Below, in pieces: positions 10,701 to 23,450 of a stretch of 64,000 nucleotides of DNA. Below the pieces are notes generated by a model. That model was not told the origin of the DNA. It saw only the letters and a list, made by a program, of their open reading frames with translations, and made no database searches. The position numbers were made by a program, and so were the translations under genes. The stretch is from Vitis vinifera (Eukaryota > Streptophyta > Magnoliopsida > Vitales > Vitaceae), in contig NC_081815.1 of assembly GCF_030704535.1 (NCBI RefSeq), forward strand, positions 6,272,501-6,336,500. Reading direction: 5' to 3'. Within the stretch, counting starts at the first letter, position 1. Every line of letters begins with the position of its first letter.

Positions 10701-13109
10701 TTCCCAAGGGAATGCATGCTAAAGAAGTGTGGGTGAGGATAGTGGGGTTGCCGCTGCATCTTTGGAGTCGTGAAATTTTCAAGAAATTTGGGTATTGTTG
10801 TGGTGGGTTCGGGTTCGTCGCGGTGGACGATTACACCACTTATTTCTCTCAGCTGCAATGGGCCAGAGTTTTGGTGAAGAGGGATGGGAGAGACTTGCCC
10901 AGTTCATTACAGGTGGTGGTGGATTCGACTTGCTTCACCGTTCATCTGTGGTGGGAGGCCACCCTGGCTTTTGCAGGTGGTTCTGATGATTGGAAATGGA
11001 GAAACACCATTCCGGAGGTTAGGGGTGAAGGAGGGGGGGAACTCATGCGCCATTTTGAGTGTGAGAAATGAGGAGTGGCTGGTGCAGGCTATGGAGGATG
11101 ACATGTCGAACCCTGGTGGAAGGAGAAAAGGAAAAGCTGCTGCAGCTGCTGGGTCTCCTGCAATTGGGACTGCGTTTGGTGCAGGGAGAGATAGCCCTGT
11201 CGTCAGTGGAGAAGACTGTGAGGGTGAGTGTCAACCTTGGTTTGACCAAAGTGGTAGTGGGAGTGGGCTGAACGGGATGGGCCATCCAGAGGCCCAATCC
11301 TTGCCTTAAATATATTCTCTCTTTTACTTATCAAAAAAAAAAAAAAAATTTCAAATATGTTATCATGCCATCATTGTATTAATAATATTTTTCATATCAA
11401 GTACATTTTCTATTTCTTGTTGGACTATCTGAAGGAGCTGAATCATTATGTTAATATTTTTGTTTACAGGTGGTTCAGGAGTTTATCTTGGGTGTATATG
11501 ATGCAGAGGCCACAGCTGCATTCAACCAAAACCTCTCTGACATTTCTACACAGAAGGATCCACGCTCAAAAGATGCATCACAAAGGTTTGATTTCCCTCT
11601 CATGAGGATGGACAGGGTCAGCTTGAGTAAATAGATGCTATCACTTAAATAGAAAAAGATAAAGAGTGGGATTGGGTGGATTCCCCTTATCACCAATTCT
11701 CATCATGTAGGGGTGTGTCTGTGTGTGTGTTGTGGTTTGGCAGAGTGATTCTAGTTTACCAGATTCTCATTGTGTGATTCATGTAGGTATCATGCTCATC
11801 AATTTACAAACGGAACCATATGTGATCTTACAAATGAGCCTCGAGAAACTGAGGTATGAAGTATTGGAAGTCCTATTTTATTTCATTCCCATTTTTCACA
11901 TGTCTCTAAACCACCCCCCTCTTTTTTTTTAAATGTTGATTTGCAGGTGAGATTTGTGTGCTCAGAGCCGAGAGCTATGATTAGTTCTATTACAGAGCTA
12001 TCAACTTGCAAGTATGCACTCACATTTCAAAGCCCAATGCTTTGCAAGCACCCGTGAGTCTCTCTCTCTCAAATTTTTTTGAAAGGCTTGAATTTCCTTT
12101 TGGCGTGATTCATATGTTACTGCAAAAAATATTGACTATTCTTCTTCAATATAGATAAAACCTTTATAGCACATTCATATGTTTGTCAGCATGCTGCACC
12201 TTGTGGGTACTGCCTGTCCACTTGGATTGCACCCCTTTTTTAATTAGGCACCTTTTTAGTGATACTTCTATTTGCCTAACAAAAAAAAGGACCCTGCTAC
12301 TTGTACAAACCATAACTTAGGTTGCGCAAACCCTGCATTTCTCACATTAACATGCATATGTTTTATCCATGAAAAGGACATTGCTTTGCCTCATTCTTAT
12401 GAGAAGGCCATAATTTACTCCCATATGTTACTTTATGGAAAAGCAAGACATGGATATGGGAAGAAAAATCCTTGTTAATTTGTATGTCACACAAGAAAAT
12501 GATTCTTTAAACAAAACTTTCCATTAAATGTTGCTGGTGCACTGCTTTATTCACTTGACTTTTCCCATTTAAATAAGCCTTTGCAAGTTGTGATATCAAA
12601 ATTCATCAATTGGTTTGGGCCATGTTATACACAAGCGTTCTTTACATCACTGTAAACAAGTAGTACAGTTATTTTAGGGTGAACAGAATTATCTTCTCCT
12701 GGTCCATGAGAAGGGCTCATTTGCCTCCTGGATGTGGTAAATTTACTTTGGCATTGTCTTTTGCCTGTAATTCATCACTCATTCTCTCTGGGTCTCCATT
12801 TATATGTAAAAGGAAGAAAGAATGGACGGGTTATATTTAGTCCATCAGACATTGTCAGTTTTCCTCACAGAAACATGCTCTTTATGTTATGCATGCACAT
12901 ACTAGTGACATTCCATTAGCTGCTCTGATCTCAAACATTGAATTTGCAGATGGTTCCAAGAGGAGAGGCCTGTATGGCACATCATTAATTGTAATGCACT
13001 CCCCAAGGATTACAAGGAAACAAAAGCAGAGGAAGCTCCTTTCAAAAATAAGCAAATTACCATGGCCACGGACGTTGAATATCCGTCTAATCATGGTTCA
13101 GAGCAATAG
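7748..13109 (+). CDS. OS9: OS9/EBS6-type ER lectin (MRH domain), 3' part; first exon(s) upstream of window
   Basis: Six coding exons can be joined in frame with GT-AG borders: 7748-7951, 8160-8231, 11470-11585, 11787-11853, 11947-12053 and 12950-13109 (stop TAG 13107-13109). The product opens with DDDQESVIMPNKNGQKFLCF and carries an MRH (mannose-6-phosphate receptor homology) domain. Sugar-contact residues known from the OS-9 family can be seen: the WW pair of GWWSYEFC with Q twelve residues after its second W, D and R in CDLTNEPRE (six apart), and E and Y in ELSTCKY (six apart). Family knowledge: OS9/EBS6 recognises trimmed N-glycans on misfolded glycoproteins in the ER lumen and hands them to the HRD1 ubiquitin ligase (ERAD). 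The signal-peptide exon is missing here. I found nothing like it in 1-7747, so intron 1 must start outside the window. Introns 1 and 3 carry LINE insertions, but no coding exon is disrupted. The family assignment is strong; splice sites are read by eye. Confidence 0.93.
8631..9805 (+). mobile_element. 5'-truncated LINE with poly(A) tail and 14-bp target-site duplication
   Basis: ATCTTAGGAACTAA occurs at 8631-8644 and again at 9792-9805, right after an A-tail (9773-9789). Between them is the C-terminal end of a LINE ORF2: KVKFWTNKWCGDIALRD, then FFAWGATWSRILTLDQLRRR and the zf-RVT motif NRCYMCKEEGMCDHILLHC (9283-9345). The frame is interrupted by stops and an expanded T-run at 9028. The zf-RVT part closely matches that of the minus-strand LINE at 2750-3061, so both belong to one family. 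Length is about 1.15 kb. It sits sense in OS9 intron 3 (8232-11469), away from splice sites. Confidence 0.9.
10030..10382 (+). repeat. Tandem duplication, unit about 176 bp, inside the LINE ORF1 element
   Basis: AAGGTGTAGA starts both 10030 and 10206, and the two units run in parallel through GGGAAGAAACAAATTCGAGG, TTCAGAGGCAAGGA and GGGGACTTTTGTGGATGTTG. They differ at a modest number of scattered positions and small indels, so the duplication is not recent. Confidence 0.88.
10430..11071 (+). pseudogene. LINE ORF1 (DUF4283-like) remnant
   Basis: 213-codon open frame with no ATG requirement met in a clear way. Its 5' continuation lies in another frame (10254-10517, ending in TFVDVAKSKLG), which means a frameshift. 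The LPLHLWS box and the WARVLVK box are typical of the RNA-binding DUF4283 region of plant LINE ORF1. No CCHC knuckle is seen at the end. Not a host gene. Confidence 0.7.
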
Positions 13110-14585
13110 ATTACATAAATACTGACACAGTACTTAATAGAAACAGAAAAGTGCACTCTTGGATGGCTTTACTTTTCTCAGATCAATGCAATAGGTTACT
13201 CTTCAATCTCAAATTACCTCATGCAGTTTCATTGCCATTGCCAATTTTTTCTCTGGACATTTTGGGTTTCTTTGTAACATTATTTAATGGTACTGAGACG
13301 ATTTGTAAAGGTGTAGATGCTACCTAGAGTAATGCAAAATAACAAGTATATAATAACAAGATTTTTCTTGTACAAATCATGCTATGCCTGATTGCTGCAT
13401 TTTTTTAGAAAGGTCGAAGTGTAGTTGCCAGAGGATCTTGTTCCTGATTATGTTTTCTATGATATTGCATCTAAATATATTGCTTTGGTTTTAATAAAGA
13501 TAAAAAAAAAAAATGGAAGTATGTCCATGTTTGCCTAGTCAGTCCCTGGAAATGTCGGGAGGGGAGTGGGTTACCAGCTAGAAAGATCAGAATGTTTTTC
13601 ATTTTGTTATGTATCTACCTATAAAAGAAAAAAAAAATGGTTATGTATCTAAATAGTATGTCTAAACACCAGGTTCTTCTTGAAAGATAAAGGGTAACGA
13701 ACTCTCACTTGAAAAATGCAGCAGATGATATGCAATTTGAGCATGGAACCCTTGTTCCAATTAACCAGCTCTTGGAGATTTTTGAGGCATTTCATGTCAA
13801 AAAAAAGTTGGCATTTCATGTTTATAGTATTGTGGTGAATTTCAAGCTTTGTTTTTCAAAACACTTGATCTCATGTTTCCAAACAAAGTTTTCAGAAACA
13901 GGAAACGATTTCCATATTTTTCAGACCAAGGGTGGAACAATGACAGCAATTGTTTATTTCAAGAAATCAGAATGAAAGGTTAAAAACATTGGTCTGCCAA
14001 TAACGCACAGAAAGGGCTAATTATCACTCAGTGGTTTTGAATCAACTGTAGGAATAGCTTGGATTTGGACTTCCCACCTGCTTTTGAATCATGGTTTGGC
14101 GGATTTTTCCCAGCACAGGCATGATAAGCATTCAATTTTGTTCATGGGTAACATTGCATGGCTTCTACAAGTTGAATAAAAAAGACAAGATGCAAGTGTG
14201 ATATATTCTAAATTATAATCTAAAAAAACAAGATACAAGTTGCATGGCTTCTACAATTTGGAAATAAATAGCCCTCTTAGCAAGTCTTTGATAATGACTG
14301 TATATAATCTAAATTATTTAAATTTGTATGAACCAGAAGTGGTATTTTTGGCTCTGTATTGTTATTGCAACTCCAGGGGATACGCAAGAGTCCAGAATAC
14401 TCTTCTACCTTATATGAACTATACTGGAAGTGTATCACTGAAGATCGACTCCAGCCATTAGAAATCAGTCACATCTATCAGCTTCACTTATGCAACATAA
14501 AAAACCTATTTACAGGGGAAAAGGAAAAAGAAAAAGAAAAAGAAAGCATAACAAACAACTTTGCATGATTGTGTCTTTCCCCTTC
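13110..14585. other. Intergenic region between convergent OS9 and NUB1 3' ends
   Basis: About 1.5 kb holding the 3' UTRs of both genes. It has a purine-rich run (about 14516-14546, GGAAAAAGAAAAAG type) just downstream of the NUB1 stop. No coding region is supported. Confidence 0.6.
13493..13498 (+). promoter_or_regulatory. Candidate poly(A) signal of OS9
   Basis: AATAAA lies 384 bp after the OS9 stop codon, followed by an A-run. This is a plausible 3' end for the OS9 transcript and leaves about 1.1 kb to the NUB1 stop codon. Plant poly(A) signals are loose, so confidence is low. Confidence 0.35.
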
Positions 14586-17500
14586 TCACCGGGAAGAGGA
14601 TGCTTTCTCACTTTGGTCTGCAGAAGCCAGCAGAGTCAAGTATTCATTTATAGCTTCACCTTCTTTGGTAACTTCCATGTCATAGTCTGAAAATGCATCC
14701 CCGTTTCGTAGATCCTCAGCAAGTTCATCCTCCATCTCCAGGTCCCGCTCTTCCCCTTTCTTGGCACTTGATGAACCTCCAGCATCACCCACTTCACTCC
14801 AACTGCCAAGGCTGGCCTCATCAGGCATTGAACCCGAAGGAATTACATTGCTGTCATCTGGAGCCGTGGGATTTGTCTTTGCTGTTCCTAGTAGAGCATT
14901 CAATGCTTGTTCTTTAGTGCCAAAGGTCTGAACAGCTGTAACAACTGCAGATACAAGCAAAATATTAGTCCAGCCCCAGATTTAGCTCTGAACCTGATTG
15001 TGCCGCTTTACATTTTATGAAGGAAAATCAGAAAGGATCTTATCCCTTAGGGCTCCCATGTTATGCTAAATTCTTTTAATAGTGCAAAACAGCTGGAGAT
15101 ACCAATATTGTAAACTTCAACTCAATTTAATGGACAGACACACTAGCATACAATAAGGGTTAAACTAACAAAAGATAAAAAAATTATAGTACAAAGAGAA
15201 ATTTCTGAGTATAGTATAGTCATTTTTGCTCTCAGAGTACAGGTAGGTCAGCATCTTCTTAGGAGTAGAGGTACAAATGAATGGAAAAACTATGGCATAG
15301 GGAATAACAGCCCTAAAAGAAATATCTTAACATGTCACAATGTAATAAATACCTTCTGATCTTTCAAAGCCCATTGATATAAGCTCTTCAATTGCAGCCT
15401 CATTTGCTTGGCGTTGTCTTTTTCTTTTCCTTGATTCAATATCAAGCTGCAAGTTTATCAAAGTTGGTATGATAGAACTGAAGAAATCTGCAGCCAAAAT
15501 TATTTCATGGAAGAAAGCAAACGGAAGACCTGTATGGCAGAATTAGTTTCTGGGTTTGTCAAGTCATCCAAAGCCTTCTGAGTGTCATTCTCATTTCTTC
15601 GAAGAGCTTCAGCAGCAAGCTCCTTCTCAAACCTGTTAAGTTTCATTTCTATATATTTTAACACCCTCAAAATTAAAGAAAATAAAAATTTTTCTTTGAG
15701 ATTCTCATAATCCGTAAATCAATAATTGCATCCAAGTTCAAAATCTGAGGGTCAACCAACCACAAGGATAACAATCTCCACCGAACAATCTCAATGAACA
15801 AATGATACAAAGCAGTGAATCATATATGGAGATTCTGACAGTGGCAACTCCAAGTTCCCTTTCATCAGAGCCTTCCCCCTCACTACATTCAAGTTCTTAA
15901 CTTTTTATTCTTTATTTTTAATCAGAAGCAAACATTCAAGTTCTTCATCAACAGGAAAAAAACCCATTTTTTGATCACTAAATTGGTTGAAACTGCTTAC
16001 CCAATGGAGACCAACATATGTAAGCTCTGGAGATCAACAGCTTTCCTGAGGGGTGTCATTCCATACCTTTTTTGCTCCCTGCAGATTGTAGGGCTCTATA
16101 ACAGAACTGATAGGGAATATACACCAAAGAGAACACAAGGAAAATTTAAATAACTGAGACGCACATGATTTCATTCCTTCGCTGAATATCTTCCTCGCGC
16201 TTCTTCTCTTTCTTTGCTTTCTCCTCGACAAGGAAATCAATAGCAAGATCAAGCTGTTGATTGCTCATTCTTAGAGCCCTCTTTGAATTACGTTCTTTGT
16301 AGCCCATGCTCATAAGCAATGATAAGGCTTCATCTGGCACCTGGAGCTGAATTGTACAATAGAAGATTTCACTTGAAGTAGAAAATGGAGAATTAGAAAA
16401 CCATGCACTGCTTAGATGATTATTCAAAGAACAAAAAGGGAAAATTCTTTGATGTAATTAGTGAAAGAAAGAAAAGGAGTGCAAGTTGGCAGCACTAGAT
16501 AGATTCAAGAAGAAATCTAGAATAACCAGAAAATAATTTGGTAACAACTCTGAAAGTAGGAAATATCAATTCAGATTCATAATTGTATTTATTATTTTAC
16601 CACCCCTTGAGTACTAAAAAAATGTCCAAGTTTTTGAAAAAGATGAAAATTATTAGTGAATTATAAATAATAGATATAGCCAAAATCCAACAAATTATTT
16701 GGGACCTTTTAAAGGTCTAAGCCTTCTTTCAGACAGGAATTCAGATGACAACTCAGCAATTTTTTTTCATGCAAATCAAGGGAATTCTGCAACTAGATTT
16801 TAACAAAAGGTAACAATACACTACTTTTAATGCAGCCCAGTATGACCTCTATCACAAAATAACCTGTTAAGATATGATCTAGGAACTAGGCACTATGATG
16901 AAAAATACAACCCAGCCCATCAAGAGCATGCTCAGGTGATTATGATGGTTTTTTCAGATAAATTGTTAGTCTTCAAAAATTCTGGATGGAAGCTATAGAC
17001 TAGCCGTCCTTCATGACACAAAACCCATGTGTTTGAACTCCAAGATGCAAAGTCATAATAACTATTCTGTATTTGATAGGTTTAGCCTAACCTGTTTCAT
17101 GCAATATTTCTCATTACAAAGACGTACTAATCAATCAAAGCAAGACAGACTAACCTGGAAGTATTTAGCTTGTGCAGAGGTCAACACCTTCTTTGATTTT
17201 TCAAACTGACCACTGTGGAACGACACTACTCCTTCCAACAGTTCAAGTCTCAAATGTCTATTAACAGGCATTAAAAATGAATTAGCTTCAAATACCAGAC
17301 AAAAATCGTTCAACTTTTGGCTAGGAAGACATGCATAGATACAAGGGACAACAAAGAATACTCACAACGCAAGCTCTGGGTAACGACCATTTTGAAGGAC
17401 CCTGACACGGGAAGCGTCCTTCCCGTGAGAACGTTCAATTCCTTCTCTAGCTTTTGCAAGTCGTATTCCTGCTTCTGAAAGCCATCTGATATCTCTCAGC

Positions 17501-20500
17501 ATGAAATAGCACCACACCATATCTATTTGTAGTATTGGGACATTGTCAACCAGCTGAAAGCCAAGAATACATGACCAAGAAGCATGATATATAATAACAT
17601 AAAGCACCATTTTTAAGAAATATAGCAGAAGCTCAACAAGCTGAAATTGTTAATGTTATGTCAACACAACATATGACAACATTATGTCATGATCTCAAGG
17701 TGGAACAGTTAAGTATAACCTTTTGTTTTTCTAGAGTCCTATAAAATGGTAGCTTCGACCTGCAATGGTCACAAGTGACTGATACCAAATTCATGTTTAC
17801 AGGATCAGCGTGGTAAAACAGCTTCCCTTTTATGACATAAACTAAAGAGAAATTCCAGCCATTTCAATGAAATGGTAATGGAAACCCACTGGGCCAAGAC
17901 ATTGGCTCAAAGAATTAATCTTTAGTAAAGTAAATCTAATAGTTGGAGCCTTTTGAATTTAAACTCCTTTAGAAAAAGAATGGTTCACTCACCTCAATGA
18001 CCTTGGGGTTGCATAGAGAGAAAGCCTCCTACAAGACAAAAATGGAGCCTTCATTGATTAATCACCTTGCTTGGTAAAGGAAAAAAAGTTTGGTAACTTA
18101 AAACTACTATTCCCTGATAAAGAACGTTCCAAAATGGCTAGTAAACAAGGCATTGGCTCAGTAAGAGCTTGAAGGAGGAAAAAAAAAAAAACAAAAGGAA
18201 TACTCATGAAGAAGCAAAGCACAGATATTGAAGCCATTAATTGTTAGTACAACATCACAAGAAGAAGTTTACACTAAAGCAATAATTTAAAATTTTCACT
18301 AAACATATAAAAGCTTCTTATACAAGTGTTCTTTGAAAATCAACATTTTTCTGGCCTTTGCATTAGGCTCTTTTTAAGTTACCCGAAGAAGTACAAAAGC
18401 CCTTATTGAGCTTACAAAAGAGTGTTTGGCTTCTCAAAAGCCAATTCAACCTGAGCCAAAGAAGAAGAAGAATTGATGATCTGATTTAGAAACAGAAGAA
18501 AAAGGAAAATCCTGAAGAGGAAAGCTGATGCTTAGGGCCATGGGTTGTCCCTTTGAGTCATCAATTTGGAGTTTTTCTTCAAATCAGCATTTGATTTTCC
18601 TTCTTCCAGAATAGATCCAACTATTAGAGAACTATGGGGGAAAGCTCAATTTTGAGATCTCCCTCTTCTTCATATAAGCAGAAGAAAGAGGTTACCACTT
18701 CTTCATGGATCTTTCAAATAGTAAAGTAATAAAGCAAACAGTTGAATTTGATAGATCCATGGTGAAGCCACCTGAGGACAGAGTGGTCCACATATAAGAG
18801 CAACCCCTAGGAAAACCCTTATAGATGGTGAAAAGCCTGAATGTTGAAACCCAAATTTCAAAATCACAGGGAAAAATTAGATTGATCCTAATACCCTTGT
18901 TACAACACAAGAAAAAACCGTTTCTATCATTAGACTTATCCTGTAAGCCATTAATCCATAATTGTCAGTAGCACCAAATGCATCAGTGACAGTGACTCAC
19001 CTCTCCCATGGAAAGAACTTCTAATGCATCTTTGTAATTTTCCTTTTTAATCATTTGTTTAGCATTTGCATGAAGCATCAGGCCCATCATCACTGCCCTG
19101 TCAAATGAAGGTTCAAATTTCACTTTTCAGCTAAGAATGGAGCAGTAAACTTTAAAATCCCTCACTAAAGGATTTAAGTGCTTACCTCCAGCTCCAATTC
19201 AAAAAATTAACAAGCAAAATCTACAATATCATACCTCTGATCAGTCTCAGATCCCAAATGCACTTTCTGCCCACTCTGATCTTCAAGTTCTATATTAAAA
19301 TCCTCAACCGGTAGTGAACCAGCTGCATGTCTCTTGGACAGAGCAATGGCAGCTGCCCTATAAATTTGATAGTGATACCAAAAAGTTAAAAGGGAAACAA
19401 GCCAGGAGATCTGCTTAAGCAGACAACTATGTATAAAGCACATCAGATTATCTTTTCCTTCTGAATTTTAAGATCATATAATAATAGGACAAGAAAAGTG
19501 GAAAACTGAGATTCTTGCACCAATATAGATCATATGCCATGGGTCAGGTTTAACATGCTCAAATGATTGAATGATCAGATGTCAATCTTCATTCTTGCTA
19601 TTTGTTATGTATCAAAAGATGCTCCTCTTAAGTCCATATTTACTAGCCAAATATTTAACCATCTCCCTTTTTTCACAATATTCAGTCACTTTCTATTTCC
19701 CAAAACCTAAGGAGGAAGCAATGATTCATTAATATAAGATTGAATTAGCTTCAAATTGAAAGCACTGTTGTGGATGCCTGCCTATCCATCATGCTTTATC
19801 TAGTGGAAGTTTTGAAATGATTAACAAATCATTAAGACAAGTTTCATAATTTGACAGGTACAAGAAACATCTTACATTTTAAAAAATGCCAAACAGGAGT
19901 ATCACAGCTTATTGTTACATAGGTTTGATATGATATTGCCAAACTGATATGATCAGTCCCTTAAGCTTTTCAAAATGAAAATAAGTTCAGCCAGGAGACA
20001 ATTGATTGTCCCTATGGGCCAATCAATTTATCCTCTAGCAGTTTTTAAATTGCCATTTTTGCACACTTTTCCAACTTGATCAGCTTCACTTGTCTAACAC
20101 TCATATTGGCAAAATGCATTAACGAACCAGACTTGTCATACTATGCTGAATTTTCTGTGATCATTCACTGAACAGAACCTCAAATGACCCTTATATCTCA
20201 CACATATAAGTCCTTGAGAGCACGTAACTCATCTGGACCCAAGTTGGACAGCAAACTAATCACCAACACAATCTTCACTAAATAATATATGAGCATACAA
20301 TGTCACACATCTAATTTCATGAAATTTCAATTCACCTCACCACTAAGGCCCTGATTTTCATCTCTAACTCAAATACAAACCTAATGCCAATAAATGGAAA
20401 AAGAAGCCATAAACCATAAGTTGTTTGCTTACTCAGTTCAACACAAACCACACAATTGCTTATCAAAAGCCAGAAATTCAACAAAATCCATAATAAGAGA

Positions 20501-21165
20501 GAGACTGCAGTTGGTTTTCCAGATAAATTCCCAACACCAATCTCCAATTCAAAGACGATCCAAACAAACCCATATACTATAATTCATTCAGGTTATTCAA
20601 TCAAAGACACCAATACTTGAGAATCAACCAACTCCGCCCCCAAAAACATAAAAAGAAAGAGAAAGAGACACCACAATTGAGTTTCCCGCGAAATTCCCGA
20701 TTCCAATCTCAGGCTCAAAAACACAACCACACAAGAAAGTTTGGTTAGAAAATACAAATCACACTCTCAAAAAAAACCCACAAATTTTATCAAAACAAGA
20801 GTAAAAAAGCGAAAAGAAAGAAAGAAAGAAATAAGAAAGGAAACAAAGAAACGAAGACTGAAGGTTTACTTGACCCGAGCAAGTCTACTCGAGCGTTCCT
20901 CCTCAGCCATGAATTCTTCTTTGAGAGACTTTCCCTGATCAGAACAAACCCGAGTGGCCAAAACCTTGCCATTGTTCTTAATTCCCAATTCAATCAATTT
21001 CAGATTCTCATCTTTCAAAAGCTTCCCGGACCAAATCAAGTTAATCGATTCCGGCCCACAGCTGGCCCGCTTTGCCACCTCCTCTCTCAACATGGACACA
21101 GTCCAAACCTGGAGTTCCAGTTCCAACACCCCCGACCATGCTCCTGCAATCTTCAGTTTCTCCAT
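14586..21165 (-). CDS. NUB1: NUB1-like UBL/UBA protein (NEDD8 ultimate buster 1 homologue)
   Basis: Eleven exons on the minus strand, all GT-AG and in phase: 21165-20870, 19357-19235, 19097-19001, 18028-17993, 17553-17366, 17257-17155, 16346-16165, 16078-16001, 15632-15530, 15446-15353 and 14944-14586. They encode 552 aa, close to the length I recall for the Arabidopsis homologue. Domains in order are a ubiquitin-like fold (about residues 10-75, with LIWSGKLLKD), a helical TPR-like middle (for example NAKQMIKKENYKDALEVLSM), and three UBA domains. The UBA signatures are LLMSMGYKERNSKRAL (from about 288), LVSIGFEKELAAEALRRN (about 365) and ELISMGFERSEVVTAV (about 423). The C-terminal tail is acidic and Ser-rich. 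Family role: NUB1 proteins bind NEDD8/ubiquitin-like modifiers and deliver them to the 26S proteasome. The start is the first ATG that opens the UBL. The gene is convergent with OS9, with about 1.5 kb between the two stop codons. Confidence 0.93.
20805..20862 (-). repeat. Pyrimidine-rich tract after the NUB1 intron 1 donor
   Basis: On the transcribed strand this is a run of CTTT repeats directly after the GTAAACC donor (20869). U/C-rich intron starts are common in plants and can help splice-site recognition. Low-complexity sequence otherwise. Confidence 0.6.
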
Positions 21166-22040
21166 GAACGTGATCTTTGAGAGACAACACAGAAAGAGAG
21201 TGTGCGTTCGTGGGTTGGGTCCAGAATGCGATGTATATGTACATATATATGTGTGTATCTATATATGAAACCGATGGCCTTGGTGGGTCAGAATAAGATA
21301 CGAGGAACTTTTCTTGGCGATGAAGTTTTGGCCGTCAATGGATCAGAAGCTGCCATATGTATATATATATATATATACATACTTCGTTCTTCCTTTTATT
21401 TTGGTCCTCTGTGGAACCATAAATGCCTTGTAATGCCCCCCGTTACATACTTGGGCTTTTGGATTTTCACTAGGAAACAACTCCTTATTAAAAATTGTAC
21501 ACTATTATAATTATTTTTTTTCTTTATTTTCTTTTTCTAATATTTAAAAAATAAATAAATAATCAGAAATCAAAGTAGCCTAATTTATTGAAGGAGTGTT
21601 AGTTAAGTCCTATTTTGAAAAAAGTCTTGGTTGAGTTCAGTTGACTCTACTTGAATTGAATCCTAATCTTATCTGTATTTAAAATCATGATTTCTCTAAA
21701 AGGACTATATCCAATTCTGGAATGCAAGTAGAACGGTTCTAGTGCTGGCCCCGAACTTGGAATTTCCAAGTTGTTAACAAATAGCTGATTCTTAAGTCTA
21801 TGATTGTTACCTAATTAACGGTTCGCTAATTTCTAATCCCATAATTGGTAATTAACAAAAGGAAATAAAAAAAATCAAAGTTCATAAATTATTTTAACAT
21901 GACTTTTTAAAATCTTATCCACTTCTGTCTAAAGATTAATAATTTGAAAATGTATAAATGTCTAATTAATTTTAATTATATTTCATTATCTTTTATACTA
22001 TAGACCAAACATTAAAAAAATGGTTTAACAATTTTTTTTG
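21166..22040. other. NUB1 upstream region and AT-rich intergenic DNA
   Basis: TATA-like minus-strand words occur at 21260-21269, about 100 bp before the NUB1 ATG, and a (TA)n run lies at 21359-21377. The first of these could be the NUB1 TATA box. Nothing coding was found. Confidence 0.4.
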
Positions 22041-23330
22041 GTACTCTCTATAGCCATTGTCTCTTATTGGACCATCAAAGATTTCGATGTCAAAAATGCA
22101 TTCTTACATGGTTTTCTAAAAATACTATGCATATGGAGCAACCTCGGGTTTTATCACTCCAATTCTTCTTAATCATGTTTGTTTATTAAATAAATTTCTT
22201 TATGATTTTAAAAAGGCATCTCAAGTTTGGTTTGAGAGATGATCTCTAATGCTTATTCACTCTTCACTCTTGGTTTTCCTGTAATATGACTAATTCTTCC
22301 TTATTTACTTACAAGCACCGTAATGACATATTTATCTTTCTTGTCTATGTTGATGGTGGTATTATGATAGAAAGTAACCTTATTCTCATTTTGCAAATAA
22401 TTTTAAGTTTGGACGTGGATTCACACTCAAGGACCTTGGAAATCTTTGCTATTTTCTTGGAATTGAAATCAAGCATTTCACTAGAGGCATCTTTCTCTCC
22501 CAATCTAAATGCATCACTAACCTTCTCTCATAGGCTCATAGGCTTGAATCGTCTCATTTTCCACTCCATTGTCATTAAACCACCAAGCCAACATGATGAT
22601 CACAACCTAGTCAATGAAATTGAGTTTTAAAGCTTCATCGGTCTCCTTCAATGCCTCATCTTTCAATCATGCAATTAATAAATTTGCCAACATTTTCATC
22701 AACCTAACCTTGCAAATCTTAGAGCTATCAAACACATTCTTAGATATCTCAAAGGCATCTAAATGGTTTTTGCGATGCAAATTAGGCCAGATGTCCTCTC
22801 TCTTGTCATAGAACCATCAGGTATTTTATTTTCGTTGACTCAAACTGTCTATCATGATCTTCTAAGGAGCAACCCATTGTTCCTTGCTCTAGTGTTGAAG
22901 CAAAACATCATGCCCTTTCTGCCACAATTGGCAAATTAATTTAGGTTACTTATCTCATTCATTACCTTAGGATTCATCTCATTAGAATACTTCGACTGTT
23001 CTACGATAATCAAAGTGTTATTCACATGACAAAAAATCTTGTTTTTCATGCTCACACCAAGCATATCAAACTTGAATACCATTTCATTTGAGAAAAAGTT
23101 GCACTTGGTTATCTTGTTCTCAAATGTATTCCATCTTCATTACAAATTGTTAATGTCCTAACTAAGCCACTACATAAGCAATCTTTCAAGGAGTTATGGG
23201 GTAAACTAAGAGTTCATCTTCTTCCACTCACTAGCTTAGGAGGGCTTGATAAAATCATTGATTCACTTACCAAAAATAATGGAGATCATGTTATTAATAG
23301 AGGTTATGACAAAGAATTAAAAGAGAAAGT
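22041..23330 (+). mobile_element. Decayed Ty1/copia polymerase (RT and RNase H remnants)
   Basis: Frame-broken but recognisable copia RT: DFDVKNAFLHG (about 22082), the YVDD region changed to VYVDGG (about 22345), and a LGIEIK-type LELKSS region. It continues into RNase H pieces (YDNQSVIHMTKNLVFHAH, about 23000-23050, then HIKLEYHFIREKVALGYLVL, about 23065-23120) and the terminal LTKPLHKQSF (about 23160-23190). Many stops show it is long dead. An LTR-like segment follows at 23451. Confidence 0.85.
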
Positions 23331-23450
23331 TGGCATCCCAACAATGAAAGATCCCACAATTCATGGAAACCTATTTGAGATAAACATGACAATCTTTCCC
23401 ATCTATAAATCAATTTGTATCAAATCTTGGGTGTTTAATTGTTTTGTTAC

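Larger units (their letters stand above)
9806..11348 (+). mobile_element. ORF1-only LINE remnant (DUF4283/gag-like) with poly(A) tail
   Basis: Contains an open stretch (10430-11071) with the DUF4283-type nucleic-acid-binding fold of plant LINE ORF1: RWVMFHWALKG, FEFGSKIEAKRALARG, VWVRIVGLPLHLWSREIFKK and WARVLVKRDGRDLPSSLQV. No endonuclease or RT follows. The sequence passes into a short 3' part and a poly(A) tail at 11333-11348, preceded by ACTTATC. It thus looks like an internally deleted or chimeric non-autonomous LINE. The region just upstream (10030-10382) carries a tandem duplication. The left border was not resolved. It is the second insertion in OS9 intron 3, directly after the preceding LINE. 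Confidence 0.7.
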
